A stretch of 64,000 bases of DNA, from NCBI GenBank assembly GCA_034440635.1, contig JAOTON010000477.1, positions 1,054,501 through 1,118,500 of the forward strand, in the 5' to 3' direction. The notes beneath the pieces were generated by a model. That model was given only the letters and a program-made list of their open reading frames with translations. It was not told where the DNA came from and made no database searches. The position numbers were made by a program, and so were the translations under genes. This document shows positions 12,025 to 25,317 of this stretch, piece after piece (the stretch's first letter is position 1; each line of letters opens with the position of its first letter). The stretch comes from Lepas anatifera (taxonomy: Eukaryota > Arthropoda > Thecostraca > Lepadidae).

Positions 12025-15000
12025 GGCCCGAAATTGCCGGGTCAGCCAGCCCCGTGTGCATGCATGCATACCGCGCTGCAATACCTGCCACAGCGTGACT
12101 GTCAATATGTGGCTGGGACTAAATCAAGGCTGAACACCGGCCGCTGCGGGCCGGCCCCACCTGACTATGCAATCAACATGACATTGCAGCTGGAGATGCC
12201 AGTTTCGCGCGCTCACAGTAACACGGGAGGTTATCGCTGGCACCGTTTTCAGCGTCGATTTGCTGACTTTGTCTGTAGATTCGTGTTGCTGTGTGGATGT
12301 TGTTCGTATTGTTTTATCGTGCCACCGGGGCAGAAGTGGGGACCGCGCCGCCGTGGAGCGGGCCGGCGCGCCGCCAGCGTCTAGCGTCACCACCGGGCTC
12401 TCAACCGGTCATGGGAGGGGCCACCAGAATAATCCTGCCAGTGATCCGCTCCCGAACCGTGACGTGCTGATGAAGAAGGCGCCGCCAAAATTATTGGATG
12501 GTTAGGCCCTGGAGCTGCCAAAACACGACGATGTTACTCCCTGGCCCCAGTAAATAGCTGACCGCAATTGTGGCTAGCGTAATGCAGTCAGGCCGATTTT
12601 CTGTAGTGTATTCGGACCTGCAATTATTATCACGAGCTATAAACCTCAGCTAACTGCTGCGCACATGGGGAAGTTATTGCATCTCGAAAGTAGTTTGCCC
12701 ATGACTGATGTCGAAGATTTGAAAAGTAAAAGTACAGCTGCCTGCTGCGGGGAATTCCGTGGTTCATTGAACAAGACACAGACAGCCAGAGCCACTGCAA
12801 TGTCTGTGTTCGAACACGTGGGGACTTGGGATGCCAAGGTTAACTGGAGGAAGGAATAGGAGAAGAGAATTCTCCGGAAGGAACGGTACATTTTCCGAAG
12901 TAGCTGAGCAGGGGCGCAATAAGCGTCGCACGCCCGTCGGAAGCCGCTTGTTGCATAGCCGCTTGCGTGGTTGGAGGAGCCACGTTTGGGCGAGAAAACC
13001 TATCAGGTGTGCTTCAACAGCTGTCGTGGGGTGCTGATACTCGCATACCGGGGTGGGTGAGGGGGAAGTGACACTCCAGGGGGTGCCATTCACCTTTCCG
13101 GACGCCGTCGAGGGTCGATGGGAGGGGGGGCAAGTGCTCCCACCTGCTCCTCCTTGATCCACCCATGGCTTGTTGGGCAGTCATGGAGCGCTGGGACCGG
13201 AGACCTTGGACGCGCTGAAGGCCTTGGTGGAGCCGAGCGGCCGGCACCATGCCGGAACTGGAGGGAACTGGTCATGGAGTCTGCCGCTTCTCAGCTCCGA
13301 CCCGCCTGTCACCAGGGTGATTGGTAACCTTGCGAGTTTGTGGGTGCTGCCATACGCATTGCCGCCAACAGAAAAGTGAAGGGACCAGTCAGTCTTCAAC
13401 CTCCTGCCGACAAAAAACTTTCTCCCGAGTCGGATTCGGGCTCCACGGCAGACTGCCGGTTACAGCCGATATTTTCCAATTTGACTGAAACCGGGAAATC
13501 TTTCGATCGCAAGTGCGGATGGGAGACGAGCCCCTTTTAAGTCATTCTCCCGTCGCGTGCACGTGCTACCAACTGCAAATGGACAGTGGATCCGGCCCCG
13601 GGTGTATGCTGTTTTTATATCTGGTAGGCCCCTGTGGGAAGCCTTCAGTGATTGGGTTGGCCCTCGGACACTCAGCAGCAGTAGCACCCCGTGGTTACGC
13701 CCCGAGGGTGGGTGGTTCAGTTATCTCATTGGGAATGCTATTTCTCGACAGAGCCGCGGTGCTGTCTGGAGAAGAGCGGCAAAACATTTGCGCAGAGACA
13801 GACGGCTGACAGACTCCTTATGATGCTTCAGCGGCAAAGTCGGACGAGCTTTTCACAACTCGGGCTGCCATCTCTGGCAAAATCTGGCAGATAAACAAGA
13901 TGGCTTCTGGGTTTGCCGTAAAACTTGGTTGCAAGGTGCGGGGTCTCAAAATCGAGCTGGAGATCTAAAAACACTCACAATGTTCTTGTCTATGGAAAAA
14001 TTATGTGGTTCAAATGATTGAAAATTAGAAAAAATACTATTGCTCCTTTCTAAGACAGAAGTGGTGCCGTCGCAAATGAAGGGCAGGCCTCCGGCAGTAA
14101 AGACATTCCCATCATCACGAGGATGCGGAATGAAGAGGATACCTCTGCGTGCGAAGTCCTAAAGACAGGTGTCGTCTGAGTCAACTGTAGAGCGCTTGTA
14201 TCTACAGTTCTAGCGCTTCATGGACGTTTGTCTGTCCATGTTAGGACACTTCGGAGTTGGGTGCCCAACGTTGAAAGGAGGCGCCAATAAGAAGCTGAGG
14301 GAGACGACTATCTCCCTCACCCACTCCCACCCTCCTGAATCCGGCCCTGTACTGCAGTGCCGGATTTAGGTTAATGGTGGAGGGGTAGGAGGGGGGTGGT
14401 AACGGGCTCCAAAACTATGAAAAACATTTTTGGAAAAAAACTGCGAATACCTATCAAGAGTTTGGGGCCATGCTACGCCTGGATCTGCCCCTGCCGCACA
14501 GTGCACGTGAATATTTCCTTTGGCTCGATGTGATGTTTCTTTTGTTATACGTTTTTTTCCTGAGCTAAAGCTTTGTTTATGCCTGAGGTGTACTCCAGGC
14601 CAGCCAGCGGCTGTAAGCTGGGCGTGACTGCTGCTGGGATTTCGGAGAAGCCCACTGTAACACATGTAGGACTTCTGGGCGGGTCGCGCCAATGAGGCTT
14701 CAGTGACAGGATCTGACCTTAAACACCATGGAACCAGGATGCTTGTGGTTTGGACAAGGTTTTCTATGGCCTGAAAGGTTGTTAACAGTTTTTTAAAGAT
14801 TTTTTTATTCAGTTTTTCAAAGTTAGTGTTTTCATTTCTACGTACTCTTGGAACTCAGTGACGTTTACTGTTGTTTCTGTCCAAACAAGCGCTTGTTTCC
14901 ATCCTGTAAAGTGTTGTTGGTTTGTTACCATGTTATGCGGTACCTTATATTTCTCTACAGCAAGCTTTTTTCTTCAAAAGCTTGGGAGGTTTTTCAACCG

Positions 15001-17068
15001 TCAAGCAAAAGTAGGATAACGATTATTGGTCGAACTCCGAAATTCCTGTGTTGAAATCGATAAAATGACTGTAAAATGTTGTATTTTGTCACTTCAAATT
15101 ACTTAAAAACTTGTATTTTTAGAAGTAAAAATTCCGTGTACACTGTGGTGCACTCTGAAAGGTAAGGTATGTATATGGTAGAAATGTTTTTCCTGATCGG
15201 ATTTAGACTGCCGGCATGCTGCTAACAGTGGTTGCGTGCCGCGATAGGTTAGTCTTAAATCCACTCCACTTGGCATTGCAGCCTTTTAGAGCCTCACTGT
15301 TTGAATGAATTTCCTGTAGAATTATGCAGGGGTAGCGCCCACTGCCGCTGTTACTGAGTTATGCAGTGAGTGAACCCTGATAACTGGGAGCTATAGAAAC
15401 GCAATTGCCAGACCGCGATACTGGTTTGATATATACACTCTCCCTGGACTCTGGAGGTGACGAATGCCTTAGAGCTAAACTACGGAAGTGGCGAAGCACG
15501 GAACAGTGGGTAAAGTCGAACGCTAGAGAGCAGCGCTGGTTTCGGCTTATGCTGTTGGCTAGATTACGCGGCCTAGGTTAGATTTCCGTATTTCCCTAAG
15601 GCGTGTTTGAATCGGCTTGTCCAATAGGCGCACTCTTCTCGTTTTAAACCCGATGGACGATGTCAGAAGCCCCTTTGTCACCAAGGAAGAACCCAACTCT
15701 TACTTAGGGGGTTTCAAGTTTCTGCCCTGAAATTGTGGCGTGAATAGCGTGACTCGGTCGGTGTACACGGCGCCCGGCCGGCTCCAGTCATGGAAAGCCT
15801 GACCCTCAGCAACTATCTTATCCACTGGTCTCGCGTGGCCACTCCGCCTCCCACATTTTTCTCACATCTCGAACACGCCACGTCTTAATCGCACCGACGC
15901 CGATGCCCAAGCCGGAGCCGACAGACCGTTCGTGGCTTGCTTTCAATCTGGTGCCTGCCAAAAACAGTTAGGGCGTCTTTGTTGTCGGGGGTGGCGGCGG
16001 CGCGGCCGTGTCATGTTTCCGACGTTTTTACCTCTCTGTCAGACAATGGCGTTGAGTGGGGGGAGGGGGAGGGGCGTGCTGCACCAGATGCCGTGTCGGG
16101 GTGACGTTTTTGCTGCACGGGGTCAGGAAGGCGGCGCACGAGCCCGGGGCGCCTCATTGTTCAAACGCTTGTTCACCGATGGCAAGTACTGAAGCGCGGC
16201 GTGAGTTAACTGGGTTTCAGTGGAGATGTGTTTCCGTAGAAGTGGCCTGCGTCTGGAAAGGCTCCGATTTGGGAAACTGGAAATTCGAACAGCGCTGTAT
16301 GTTTTTGGAAAGGCCGCCAATTGCAATTATCTAATGACTCCACGGATAGACTGAAGGAAATGTGCTGCCTGTTGAAATGTGCAGTCTTCTGCTTCTCTGT
16401 TCCGTATAACACAAGTGTCTCAAAGTTAGGTTTTTCCGTCTCGAGGGCGTTATATGTGAAAAGTCACGTTAGGGGCATACTTCAGAGCTGGTCGTGCTTC
16501 TGAAGCTGCGTGGAGGCCGGTTCCACGATTCAGCTCGCATTCTCTCAGCTCGCGGGCGTGAGTCAGCCGCAGCTCTGGGAAAGCGCGTTAGTAGCTGTGT
16601 GAGCGCGACCTTCACCAGCGGAGATGCGCTCTGACTGGTGTCAGCCCTCGTCCGTATCCCATGGTGCCAGCCGTCCGCTATACGGTCATATCCCACACTC
16701 CGGTATGCGCAGGTGCACTGAGGGCTGGCGGCTTTTTGTGAGATGATGTTCACAGGGGCTCGGTGTACCCGGATAGAAGTGACTGAGTCTTATGATGGAA
16801 ATGAGAGTTTGCCGGCTCGATAAGGCGACACGACAGATACCGTGTCTGGAGCATCAGGGAGCAGACAGGATGACGCAGGCCCGGGAGGGGGAGAGCGGGA
16901 CAGCTTTAGTGTCCGGGAACCACTCCGACCCGGCGGGCCGGAGCACCCAGTCACCCGGCTGCTGGAAGTGCGTGACTAACTCTGCGCGCGCGCGTGGGAG
17001 CGACGCACAGTTCTGCTGATTCAGCGGTGCGCCGACATTCCATCCAGGTGAGAGAGCCGGGCCCAACA
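12025..17068. other. Gene-free stretch with GC-rich patches
   Basis: There are GC-rich blocks at 12300-12420, 13080-13300, 15780-16200 and 16500-17000, and an AT-rich block at 14750-15200. No ORF shows a recognisable domain or a convincing splice-bounded exon. Near 14340-14493 are two facing hAT-MITE-like ends (…gaatccggccctg, then cagtgccggatttagg, and further right cctggatctgcccctg), but the flanks do not give a matching duplication. Confidence 0.45.
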
Positions 17069-17310
17069 TCGCCGCCGGCGCCGGACTGAGAGAAACGACA
17101 GAGGTGTCCGTAATGTCCTCCGGCGCCAGGTCTGAGATAAGCGACAGGCGTGTCCACAATGTCCTCCACTGCCTGGTCTGGGAGTAGCGACAGGCGTGTC
17201 CACACTGTCCTCCACTGCCTGGTCTGGGAGTAGCGACAGACGTGTCCACTCTGTCCTCCACTGCCTGGTCTGGGAGTAGCGGCAGGCGTGTCCCCAATGT
17301 CCTCCGCCGG
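17069..17310. repeat. 46-bp minisatellite, ~5 copies
   Basis: The gtcctcc anchor recurs at 17115, 17161, 17207, 17253 and 17299, each 46 bp apart. A diverged copy precedes it from about 17069. The unit includes gcctggtctgggagtagcg. Confidence 0.9.
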
Positions 17311-20300
17311 AGGGCATCCCCGTCACTGAACGGTGTCAGACTGGTTCTGCCGCTGTTTTACACCAGTCCCAAGTTTTATCCTTCACGTTCATCTCGGCCG
17401 TAAAAGACTGGTTAAAAGCCCTGCTCTATTCCCCTCGCTAGGCGAGAATTTCCGGCAAGTTATGACGACGCAGAATCTCACAAACTTCGAGATCATTTCC
17501 ATAAGAAATGCCGCGGAATTTCTTCAGTTTTCTGCTGCGTCCATGCTATGGTCGTTATGCCTCTTCTCTTGGCTGGGTGCGGAACGCCGGTGCTCCCCGG
17601 TAAGCTCCTCTTCTCTGGAGACAGCGGACACCACGCCCCTCGCCGGTTACAAATGGACCTGTGTGACTCGCCGGAAATGCCCCCGTCACTGAAAACGCGT
17701 GTCGCCCTCGACCTCTGGAGTGATGGGGGGTCGCGAGCTATTCAGCAGGTGCGCCTCAACACGTTACCGGGAATTCCGCACGAGACATTCCCCTCCGGTG
17801 CTGGTGCTTCCCAGTCCAAGAACATATTTGGATCCTGTGTGGTACATTGTAGGCGCCATTTGATATGCTATTTATAATTGCTCAACTGAACCGCTTTAGT
17901 TCGTTGCCAAACCCCCCATAAGTTTTTTTCTTCAAAAGCTCAATAGCTTGTATGAAATGAACGGATGCCCCGGGGTACTCGTGGGTACAAATTTTCCCCA
18001 CCATCCACTCACGCACCTTGTTCCGGGCGCGCAGACCACGCAGTCGCGCTGCACCTGACGCCTGATGCAGGTGCGTTACAAGCGACCATTCTGCTTCACA
18101 CGCCCCACCGGGCGGCGCTCCCAGCGGCGACTGCCTGAACTGCCGCCGCCCCGGCTATAAACACCGCTGTTACTGCCGCTGATGCGGTTGGTGCAGGGCT
18201 TTAGTGCGCGCCGGGGTCGTCACTCGTCAGCGTGAGACGGCCGCGTCGGAAACCCACACCGGACACAGGAACAGGCCGCGCATGGTGACGTCACGGCCAG
18301 GCGAGACCCGCGGCGGCGCCTAATTCGTGGCCGCTGTAAAGGCGGCGATTATGCCGGTATTTAGTGATAAAGGAAACCGTAAACCCTGATGCAGCCCAGC
18401 GCTGTTAATTTGTCCGGAGCGCTTGCCGAAATTGATGCGGCCGTTTATCGGAGCTGATAGTCGGTTTGCAAGGTCGGAAAACAGTCGTGCCGCCCCCGGG
18501 GACGTCGAACTTGGCTGACACCGCGCTTAAAGGGACTTTGGCGCCGTACAACATATACATCTGTATACATAGAGCATTCAGTAACATTCGCTGTTTAGAT
18601 TTTCATTCGTTTTAGAGATCACCATTTGTAATGACATAAGATGTGTTTAGGGCGGAATTCAGCGCCATCGGTCACATTTATCACCCAAAAGCCGCTTGCA
18701 ACTGTAAGCTCGCCCGCTGCTGGTACTCGCTGGGAGGGGAAAGTGCAATCGTAGTGCGCTGAAAAAGAAGTACGGCTATAAGCGTTGCTGCTCCGTAAAA
18801 TGTGACTTCTGAGAGGGACAGAATGTGTAAGTGTTCGGTGTGCTCTGGGTGACTGCCTGCTCGGTCCACGTCCTATGAGGGTGTCCAATTCCCTCTAATT
18901 GATGAATTCAGATTCTCCCGGGGAATTGAAGGGGCATGCGGTGTTGTAGTGGAAGTGCCTGGGACTTGTATGCCTCTAACCCGGGCTGAAATCCTGGGGA
19001 GGGCAGATACTGAATAAGAACTTCCTGATCTCCAGTATGCCCTTCCAGTAGGGCCTGAGTGGGCGCTGCCGTATAAAACCAACAATTATTGCATCTTAAG
19101 GCTCCAAAGGCCCCCCTAAGGAATTAAGCATACAGATCAGATCTTGGTTGGAACAAACTTAACTCAGCGTACAATTCTTGTAAATTTGTCCTTTCGTATA
19201 GCTGTGGCTCGATAACTTTTGATGTTTCAGAAATATTGGAGATTGGAGAGTGCGTTTCGGAGGTCGCTAGGTCAAAGCTGACTTCGCACAGCCCTTCCCG
19301 ACACCACCTGACGTATTGGGTTTGGTTTTCAGATAACTTAATTTGTATGGTTGGTTCATTGTATTAACGTTTAAAATTTAAGGAATTAGTGTAGTGTTCC
19401 TTTTTAAAGGCTTTACTAAAGCTGACCCAGTATAATTTATACCAAAATAAATATACCTTACCATATTTCCCACTGGCCCGTGCCCCAACCCCTGCAAAGA
19501 TAACAGAATTGCTGCCAAAACTGTACTACCTCACTCTCTCTAGCTCGAAGACGCAAGTAAATAGAAATGAATTGATAATTGTCAGGTTTTGATTTCGACG
19601 AAAACTAAAACAAATTTAGTTTGTAGTGATGATACTTTTCTTTTGAGATGTGGCAGCGCACCTTTAAAAGCACGCTTCTATGTTCCATCACGCAGTGTGC
19701 TTAACGCCTGGCCTTACGGTGGTGTTGATATTACATATTGTGAGGAAAACTTTAAGGAAGTGCAGATATTTAATTTCGTCTATCTATTACCAACGTAACA
19801 AAGTTTATCTACCTCGCTTTCTATTCTAGCACCGCTGTCTGAGAGTCAGGCCATTTTTAAACATTTTTTAGCATGTCATGTGTGTTCCATCGTCATTCCA
19901 GTGAGGCGTGAGCCTCCAGGGCCCCATGTTTCCAGCTCATTTCTATAACTCGCGGGTAGGCGTTCTCAGGTCGTCACCATGGGTGGCTCGCCGGGTTTGG
20001 TCGGCGCCTGCTCCGGTCGTCGTGGTTCGCTTAACATGATTAATTACCGTCGGGTCAGATGAGTCGTGCTGTTAGAGCGGCCTCGGGCCTTACAAGTCAT
20101 CATTCTTGTCGGCGGGAGTCAGTCGTGTACCTACATGTGGCCGAAAACTACCCGGCATGGGTCCGTTTCTGTAAAAAGCTACAGATTACTCCAGCTATTT
20201 TCGGGACATTCTCATTACTTCGTCGTATGCTTTCTCATATTCAGTACATTTATAACCCACATAACTCGCGACTGCAGAAGGCATTATGCTGTCCTACCAT

Positions 20301-21349
20301 CCTAAATTGTGCGGAGAATGGTTAAGTGGTGGAACTGCATGCGAAGCCCGGTGTCTCAGGTTCAAGTTGCGGTGGTTTTCCCTAATTAGAAGTAATCGGA
20401 TCCGTGGGTGCAGGGCGAGAGTGGGCGACCTCTCAGGAGCGACTCCAGCCCCGCAGACGGTGTTGCTGTCATAGCACGCCGAGCGCAGCCAACAACGCAT
20501 ACTGGACTGGAAACGGAGAGCCCGGAATAGCCATCTCTGCTTCCATTTCTGTATCTGTAAACTACATGTCACCTGTGGAGAGGGGAACCCACCGGGTGGT
20601 CACTCCAACCCTGGAAGCAGTGAGGCCGTCGTCATTTCGTCAGTCGCGTTACCAACACGAAATGCGGCCGCATCTCCCGCTGGCGCTCTGGTTTTGTGTT
20701 GCCCATGTGCCACCCACTGAGGTCAAACGGCTTGGCCAGCTCCCGTGCGATCCGTCGAAAAAGAGAGGCTGCCCTGGCACGTGCGCCAACAAATTATTTG
20801 AACGATAGGAACGGCTGGATACCTTAGACAGTAAACTGAAGATAGGATGGATACCTTCATCCCCCTTAGAAAGTAAACTGCATGAAGCGCAAGCTTTAAA
20901 TTTGAAATAAGCTGCTAATCTTAGGAGCAAATCAGCCATAAAATTCATGCAGGCCTGGTCTGACTTTTCCCCAAATCGTTGTTCACGGTAATGTTCCTGG
21001 CACCAGCAAGCCTACAGGGATTGGGCGAGGTCGTGACACAAAACGACGACTTTAAAGGCATCGAAGCCACACTCACTTCATGATTGAACCTGAATGGCTG
21101 GCGATGTGGACAACGGCTCCCGGAGGGAAACATGGTACGTCTGTAGCGTGCTGTACCAGATCAATGCACATGTGCGGCCTCGGGCAGTATTGAGCTGGAC
21201 TTAGGCGCGGCGCTGAACTGCGCCAGTGCCTTTGAACCGGCTTTCGATGTGCTGTACAGACTTCGTGAAAGGTCAAAGGTAATAAAACTAATTGTGTGAG
21301 CGCTAAATTCACAAACTAGCATCACCCGATGTCCTACAATGGCCCCGGA
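17311..21349. other. Gene-free stretch
   Basis: A GC-rich block at 18000-18310 contains a TATAAA at 18156-18161, a possible but unsupported core promoter. A dispersed-repeat fragment lies at 19410-19515. No exon is supported. Confidence 0.4.
19410..19515. repeat. Dispersed repeat K, copy 1
   Basis: The block ttcccactggcccgtgcccc followed by aacccctgcaaa recurs at 35873-35902. Both copies are preceded by an AT-rich 'taccaaaa..aatatac' segment. The family is unknown. Confidence 0.6.
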
Positions 21350-21513
21350 CAGTGGCGGATCCAGGCGGAGGGGTTAGGGGACTATAGCCCCCCGAAATGT
21401 CTGAGCCCCTATAGTCAATACATAGGCGAGGGGCTGCCCGAGGTACTGGCAGGTAAGGCTCGAGCTCGTTAGCCCCCTCCCCCCCCCGAAATTAATTCCT
21501 GTATCCGCCACTG
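21350..21513. mobile_element. hAT-type MITE, 164 bp
   Basis: The ends are CAGTGGCGGATCCAGG and its near-complement CCTGTATCCGCCACTG. Flanking 8-mers gccccgga (21342-21349) and gtcccgga (21514-21521) match at 7 of 8 positions, the length expected for hAT insertion. The interior is C/G-homopolymer rich and non-coding. Confidence 0.85.
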
Positions 21514-22862
21514 GTCCCGGAGAAGTCCCGGCCTCAACCAGAGACGGGGCTGGCGCCGGGCCGGCGGTAACAAATGAATCTAATCTGGGCCGAGGGAAGT
21601 ACGAGTATCAAAACCATACTGTCACACCAAGAGGTAACCCTGGGGTCCCCAGCCAGACTGTCCCAGGCATACCAGCCATTACGGCACCGAAACGCTGGCG
21701 ATAGGGTATCGGTAATCGTTCGGTGGGGTACACTTTGGTATACTTGTCGGTAATGCTGTGTTATCACCTTGAAGCATTGGCTTCACCTCGGCTCATTTAC
21801 CGGGTTCAGTACGGTATTGAACATTGATTGTTTTGGGTATTTCAGGATCGTTAAGCTAGCCGCCCACCATCGACTATCGCTGAGCGCTGGCGGGATCGCG
21901 GTCACCGTAAATGAACTGGAGTACGTAATCAGAACATGGCTAACGTGTTGTTGTACAAGTTTCGATAAAAGTGAATTATCTCACAACTCTTATCCGCAGA
22001 GGTGCAGAAACTTGCCAACTCGGCTACTGGGGTTTGTGACACATTTATGAAAATTGAGGTGCATAAGTGTGACAAAATAGCGATCTTGACAGTATGGTTC
22101 AAAATCAAACCGCATATTTTCGAAATACAGAATGAAGCGTGTAGCGATAAATTTAATTTAGCAACTCTGTTCTTCAATTGCACAGCGTACCATCAGTGAT
22201 ACAATATTGGTACTGTGTTCAGTTTCTACTAAAACGAGGGACCCCGCTGCAGAAAACCCGGAAACCGCTGTCACAGTTGCCAGATTTTAACATGCAGCCC
22301 AATGGTGCTGATTGTTAGTAGTTGCCGAAAGTTGCCGCCTAGATGCCCGAAATGTGTCAGTGAATTTTTCGAGAAATACATGATTGTGGCCATATTTAAG
22401 GCATTAAAGATAACTCAAATACGTTATCAAGTATTTCCTGTCCATTTTGTCAGGTTAAATAATATTTAAAGTTTGAGTCTCTTCGATTTAGCGGTCCCTA
22501 TTTCTTTGAATTTAGTATTAAGTACGCCTAAAAGCTACTAAGAAAAGTACTAAATGAGTGAAAGAAATAAACATAGCTGGGCAGCAATTCTACCTAAACT
22601 ACGCAACAGCGGCAAAACAAGTTCGTAATGTTTATTTGATGTAGAGCCTGCCAAAAATGTACACAGGTGGGAAGCCACTTTTTAGGGCATGTTTTTGGGG
22701 TATATCTGAGATAAGTGCAGGCTAAAACTGGCTGGAATAAATAGTGCTGTCCATGCTAATCTAAGATGAATGTAGGCTACTTTGAGACTGATGCACTTAC
22801 ACATATCAAACTTGGTTTTTCATTCCTTAGCTTGCTTGTGCCTTACCTTATTTGTGCCCTAG

Positions 22863-22946
22863 ATCAAGATTGGTTAGGTAGATTTGGAGCTGGAGGAAGT
22901 TGGGAGAGTTGGCGCCAGCAACAGACTGGCAACAACAGTAATTCAG
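22863..22946 (+). CDS. Candidate internal exon, unknown protein
   Basis: An 84-nt open segment has a good acceptor (pyrimidine-rich tract, gtgccctag) and a good donor (ATTCAG|gtgaga). Entry and exit are both phase 1, and the segment encodes about 28 residues ending in a Gln/Asn/Ser-rich stretch (WRQQQTGNNSNSG). No family is recognised. It is on the same strand as the ASPP-like exons. A phase-1 join to the RA exon is possible only with an alternative acceptor after 34953, so a link is speculative. The rest of 21514-23130 shows nothing. Confidence 0.3.
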
Positions 22947-23137
22947 GTGAGATTTCATGATCAAATTATCATGTCAATATTGTACAGATAGCAAATGTTG
23001 ATGTGTGCCAATGCAGTCCTCCACAAAGTGTTAAAACACACACTAACGTGCACTAGAGGGGCCTAGTAGACCCCCTTCTCATCTCAGGAAATCGCAGAAA
23101 ATCTCAGAAAGAAAGAGACTTTGAAAACGTGGTTTGG

Positions 23138-23174
23138 GTGTGTTGCTTACTACCAGTGGTGGTAAGCAACACAC
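23138..23174. other. Near-perfect 17-bp hairpin, 3-nt loop
   Basis: gtgtgttgcttactacc (23138-23154) faces ggtggtaagcaacacac (23158-23174). All 17 positions pair, with one G-T wobble. The stem does not extend outward, so it is too short for a microRNA precursor. It may be a transposon relic or an RNA structural element. Confidence 0.6.
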
Positions 23175-23995
23175 AGGACCTGAACTGCACGGAGTTAAAG
23201 CAGGACTTTGACTACACTGGATCTTTCTTTGGTATGAGACTTCCAATACCTCTGTAGGTACCTATTAGGCCAATAGACATAATTTTACATCTATGCAGGG
23301 TAGTTGCCTCAGAGTTTTTACTGCAAGAAGGAATGAACAGGCAGGTGATAATCAGGTGTTGGGGAAAATTTTAAGCATTTGATCTGTCTATAAAAATGCT
23401 ACCTAAGGTCCACTTTACCAACACATTTTAGGTAGATCTAAACCTATGTTGACATTGACATTTTTGTCCCTTTGTTGATATGTGAGATAGAAGTTCGTGG
23501 GGAAGCTGGATCGGGTTCCAATTGTGTGTAGTGCACGCTCCCATTCATAGATTAGTTCCCAATAATAATTATTTTCATGATAATTGCCACATTTAATCAT
23601 GGGGAAATGTACCATAATTGGAAACACTCCTTCCAAAAATGGAAACTTTTTCAAAAGGGAAATGCATGTCATTAGGGGAAACTGCAGTCAGAGTAGCCAA
23701 TAAAAGTTATGATCCCAATACTGGAAACAATGATCCATAATTAGAAATTTTCCTTCCAAAACATAAACATGATCTAAAAATGAAAACACAGTTTAATACT
23801 TTCATGCAGTAATGGCTTGGTGCTTGAACCTTGTCTGTTGCAAAAGTGAGAGACAGGTAGATGACATTCAGCATATTGGAAATAGTATTCAAGTATACAA
23901 TTATCATTTCCGCTTTTTGTGACAAAGGAGGCATACGTCGCATTAAGTTTGTGACAGCCAGCATACTTTGTACACTCTGCTTATCCGTATGGTGT

Positions 23996-24792
23996 TTAAC
24001 ACGCGCATTGACGGGGGCGGTTCCCGCCCCCTCGGGTTTTTCGGAGATAGCAGAAAAACGGCGGCGCTACGCGCCGCCGTACTTAGCATACCTTTTCCTC
24101 ATCATTTTTACAACTTCAGTGAAAATTTTAAGGTTAGGTCATCTCAGGTCAGGTCACCAGTACAGGTCGAGTGACCCGATCTAAAAAGTTTAAGATAGCA
24201 TAAGTCGGAGCAGGGTGAACTTATCCGATTGTAACTCATATCACATAATGACCCCACTGAGTTCTCTAAAATATGTTCCGGTATTTTGAATATCGATGAC
24301 CTAAGGTCAGTACGAGGCATGACCTCTCAATTGGAAATACATGGGAAAAATGGTTTTACGGAATAACTCAGTAACGGATGGTGATAGAGCATTTATTTTA
24401 GCTGCATTAGACTTGCCTGGGCTTTGCGGTTCTAATGATGTGCGTTTTATATAATTTGACCCTGACCTGACCTCAGGTCAGGTCAAATCCTTGATTTGAC
24501 CTAGCAAGGTCAAATTATATATCATTCGATTTATTCTATAGTTTAAGTCGTTTTGCTCTATCTACTTGTTCAGATGAAATGGCCAAAAACTGAATTTACA
24601 TGTTATCCCTATGACGGCATTTTTGACCTCTCGTGACCTTAAATATGACCTAAAAATGGTTCAAATGTTTTCGATGGAGAAGTTGATGGGCAGCCCAACG
24701 CCTTTACTGTTTTTCCTACCTACCTGGTTCTCGCGATCTTAGGGGTCCGCCCCCGTCATGCGGGTGGCTCACCACCGTCAATGGCGTGTTAA
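23996..24792 (+). mobile_element. AGGTCA-rich TTAA element, copy B
   Basis: Bounded by TTAA on both sides (23996-23999 and 24789-24792). The left terminus is CACGCGCATTGACGGGGGCGG, followed by a GCC palindrome and an 'aaaaacggcggcg ... cgccgccg' hairpin. The right terminus mirrors the left with CACCGTCAATGGCGTG. The interior has aggttaggtca, caggtcaggtcacc and a 23-nt near-palindrome of TGACCT/AGGTCA repeats near 24467-24489. It lacks ORFs of note. Copy C is the closest relative. Confidence 0.85.
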
Positions 24793-25317
24793 TATTGGCT
24801 ATATTTTAATTTTCACATCGTGCTATTTTTGGGACAAACTTGGTGTGTTAATCTGATTGCTAATCTACGGCTGCGAAGTCGACCTCCCTCCGTCACAATA
24901 TATCTGATTCAAACACAACGAAAATCTCAGTTATGGTGGTTGCAAGCTCGCGACATGCATGCCACGTCAGATATGCATCGTGGAAGGTCGATATATTTTT
25001 TATTTAGTTTAACCCCAGCTTTAACCGTGGATACCGTTATCTGCACCTGAGCTATTTGTCGTGATTTTCCATCACCGCTGGAAGCGCTGGGCGATATCGA
25101 TGTTGCAGCAACTGTGTCCCAACCAAATTTGCTCAGCACCGCAATTCCTGGGCAGATTTGTGCCTTCAGAGAATGCACAGCTAAGCTATTGTTTCTGTGT
25201 CCAGGCATGCCACTCTATTTGTATCGGTACAATCTGACCTCAAAGTCATGAGTTGAAGATACATGACACATGGGCTTATCGCAGGCTGGCTGGTGGCGCA
25301 TCGACGCCTGGAGAAGT

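Noticed and set aside
11489..12384. Several overlapping Cys/Pro-rich ORFs up to 253 codons
   Set aside because: The 31-bp repeat has no stops in any frame; all frames are open on both strands.
14340..14493. Complete hAT MITE at cagtgccggatttagg ... cctggatctgcccctg
   Set aside because: Ends are plausible but the flanking 8-mers do not match, so only mentioned as a possible relic.
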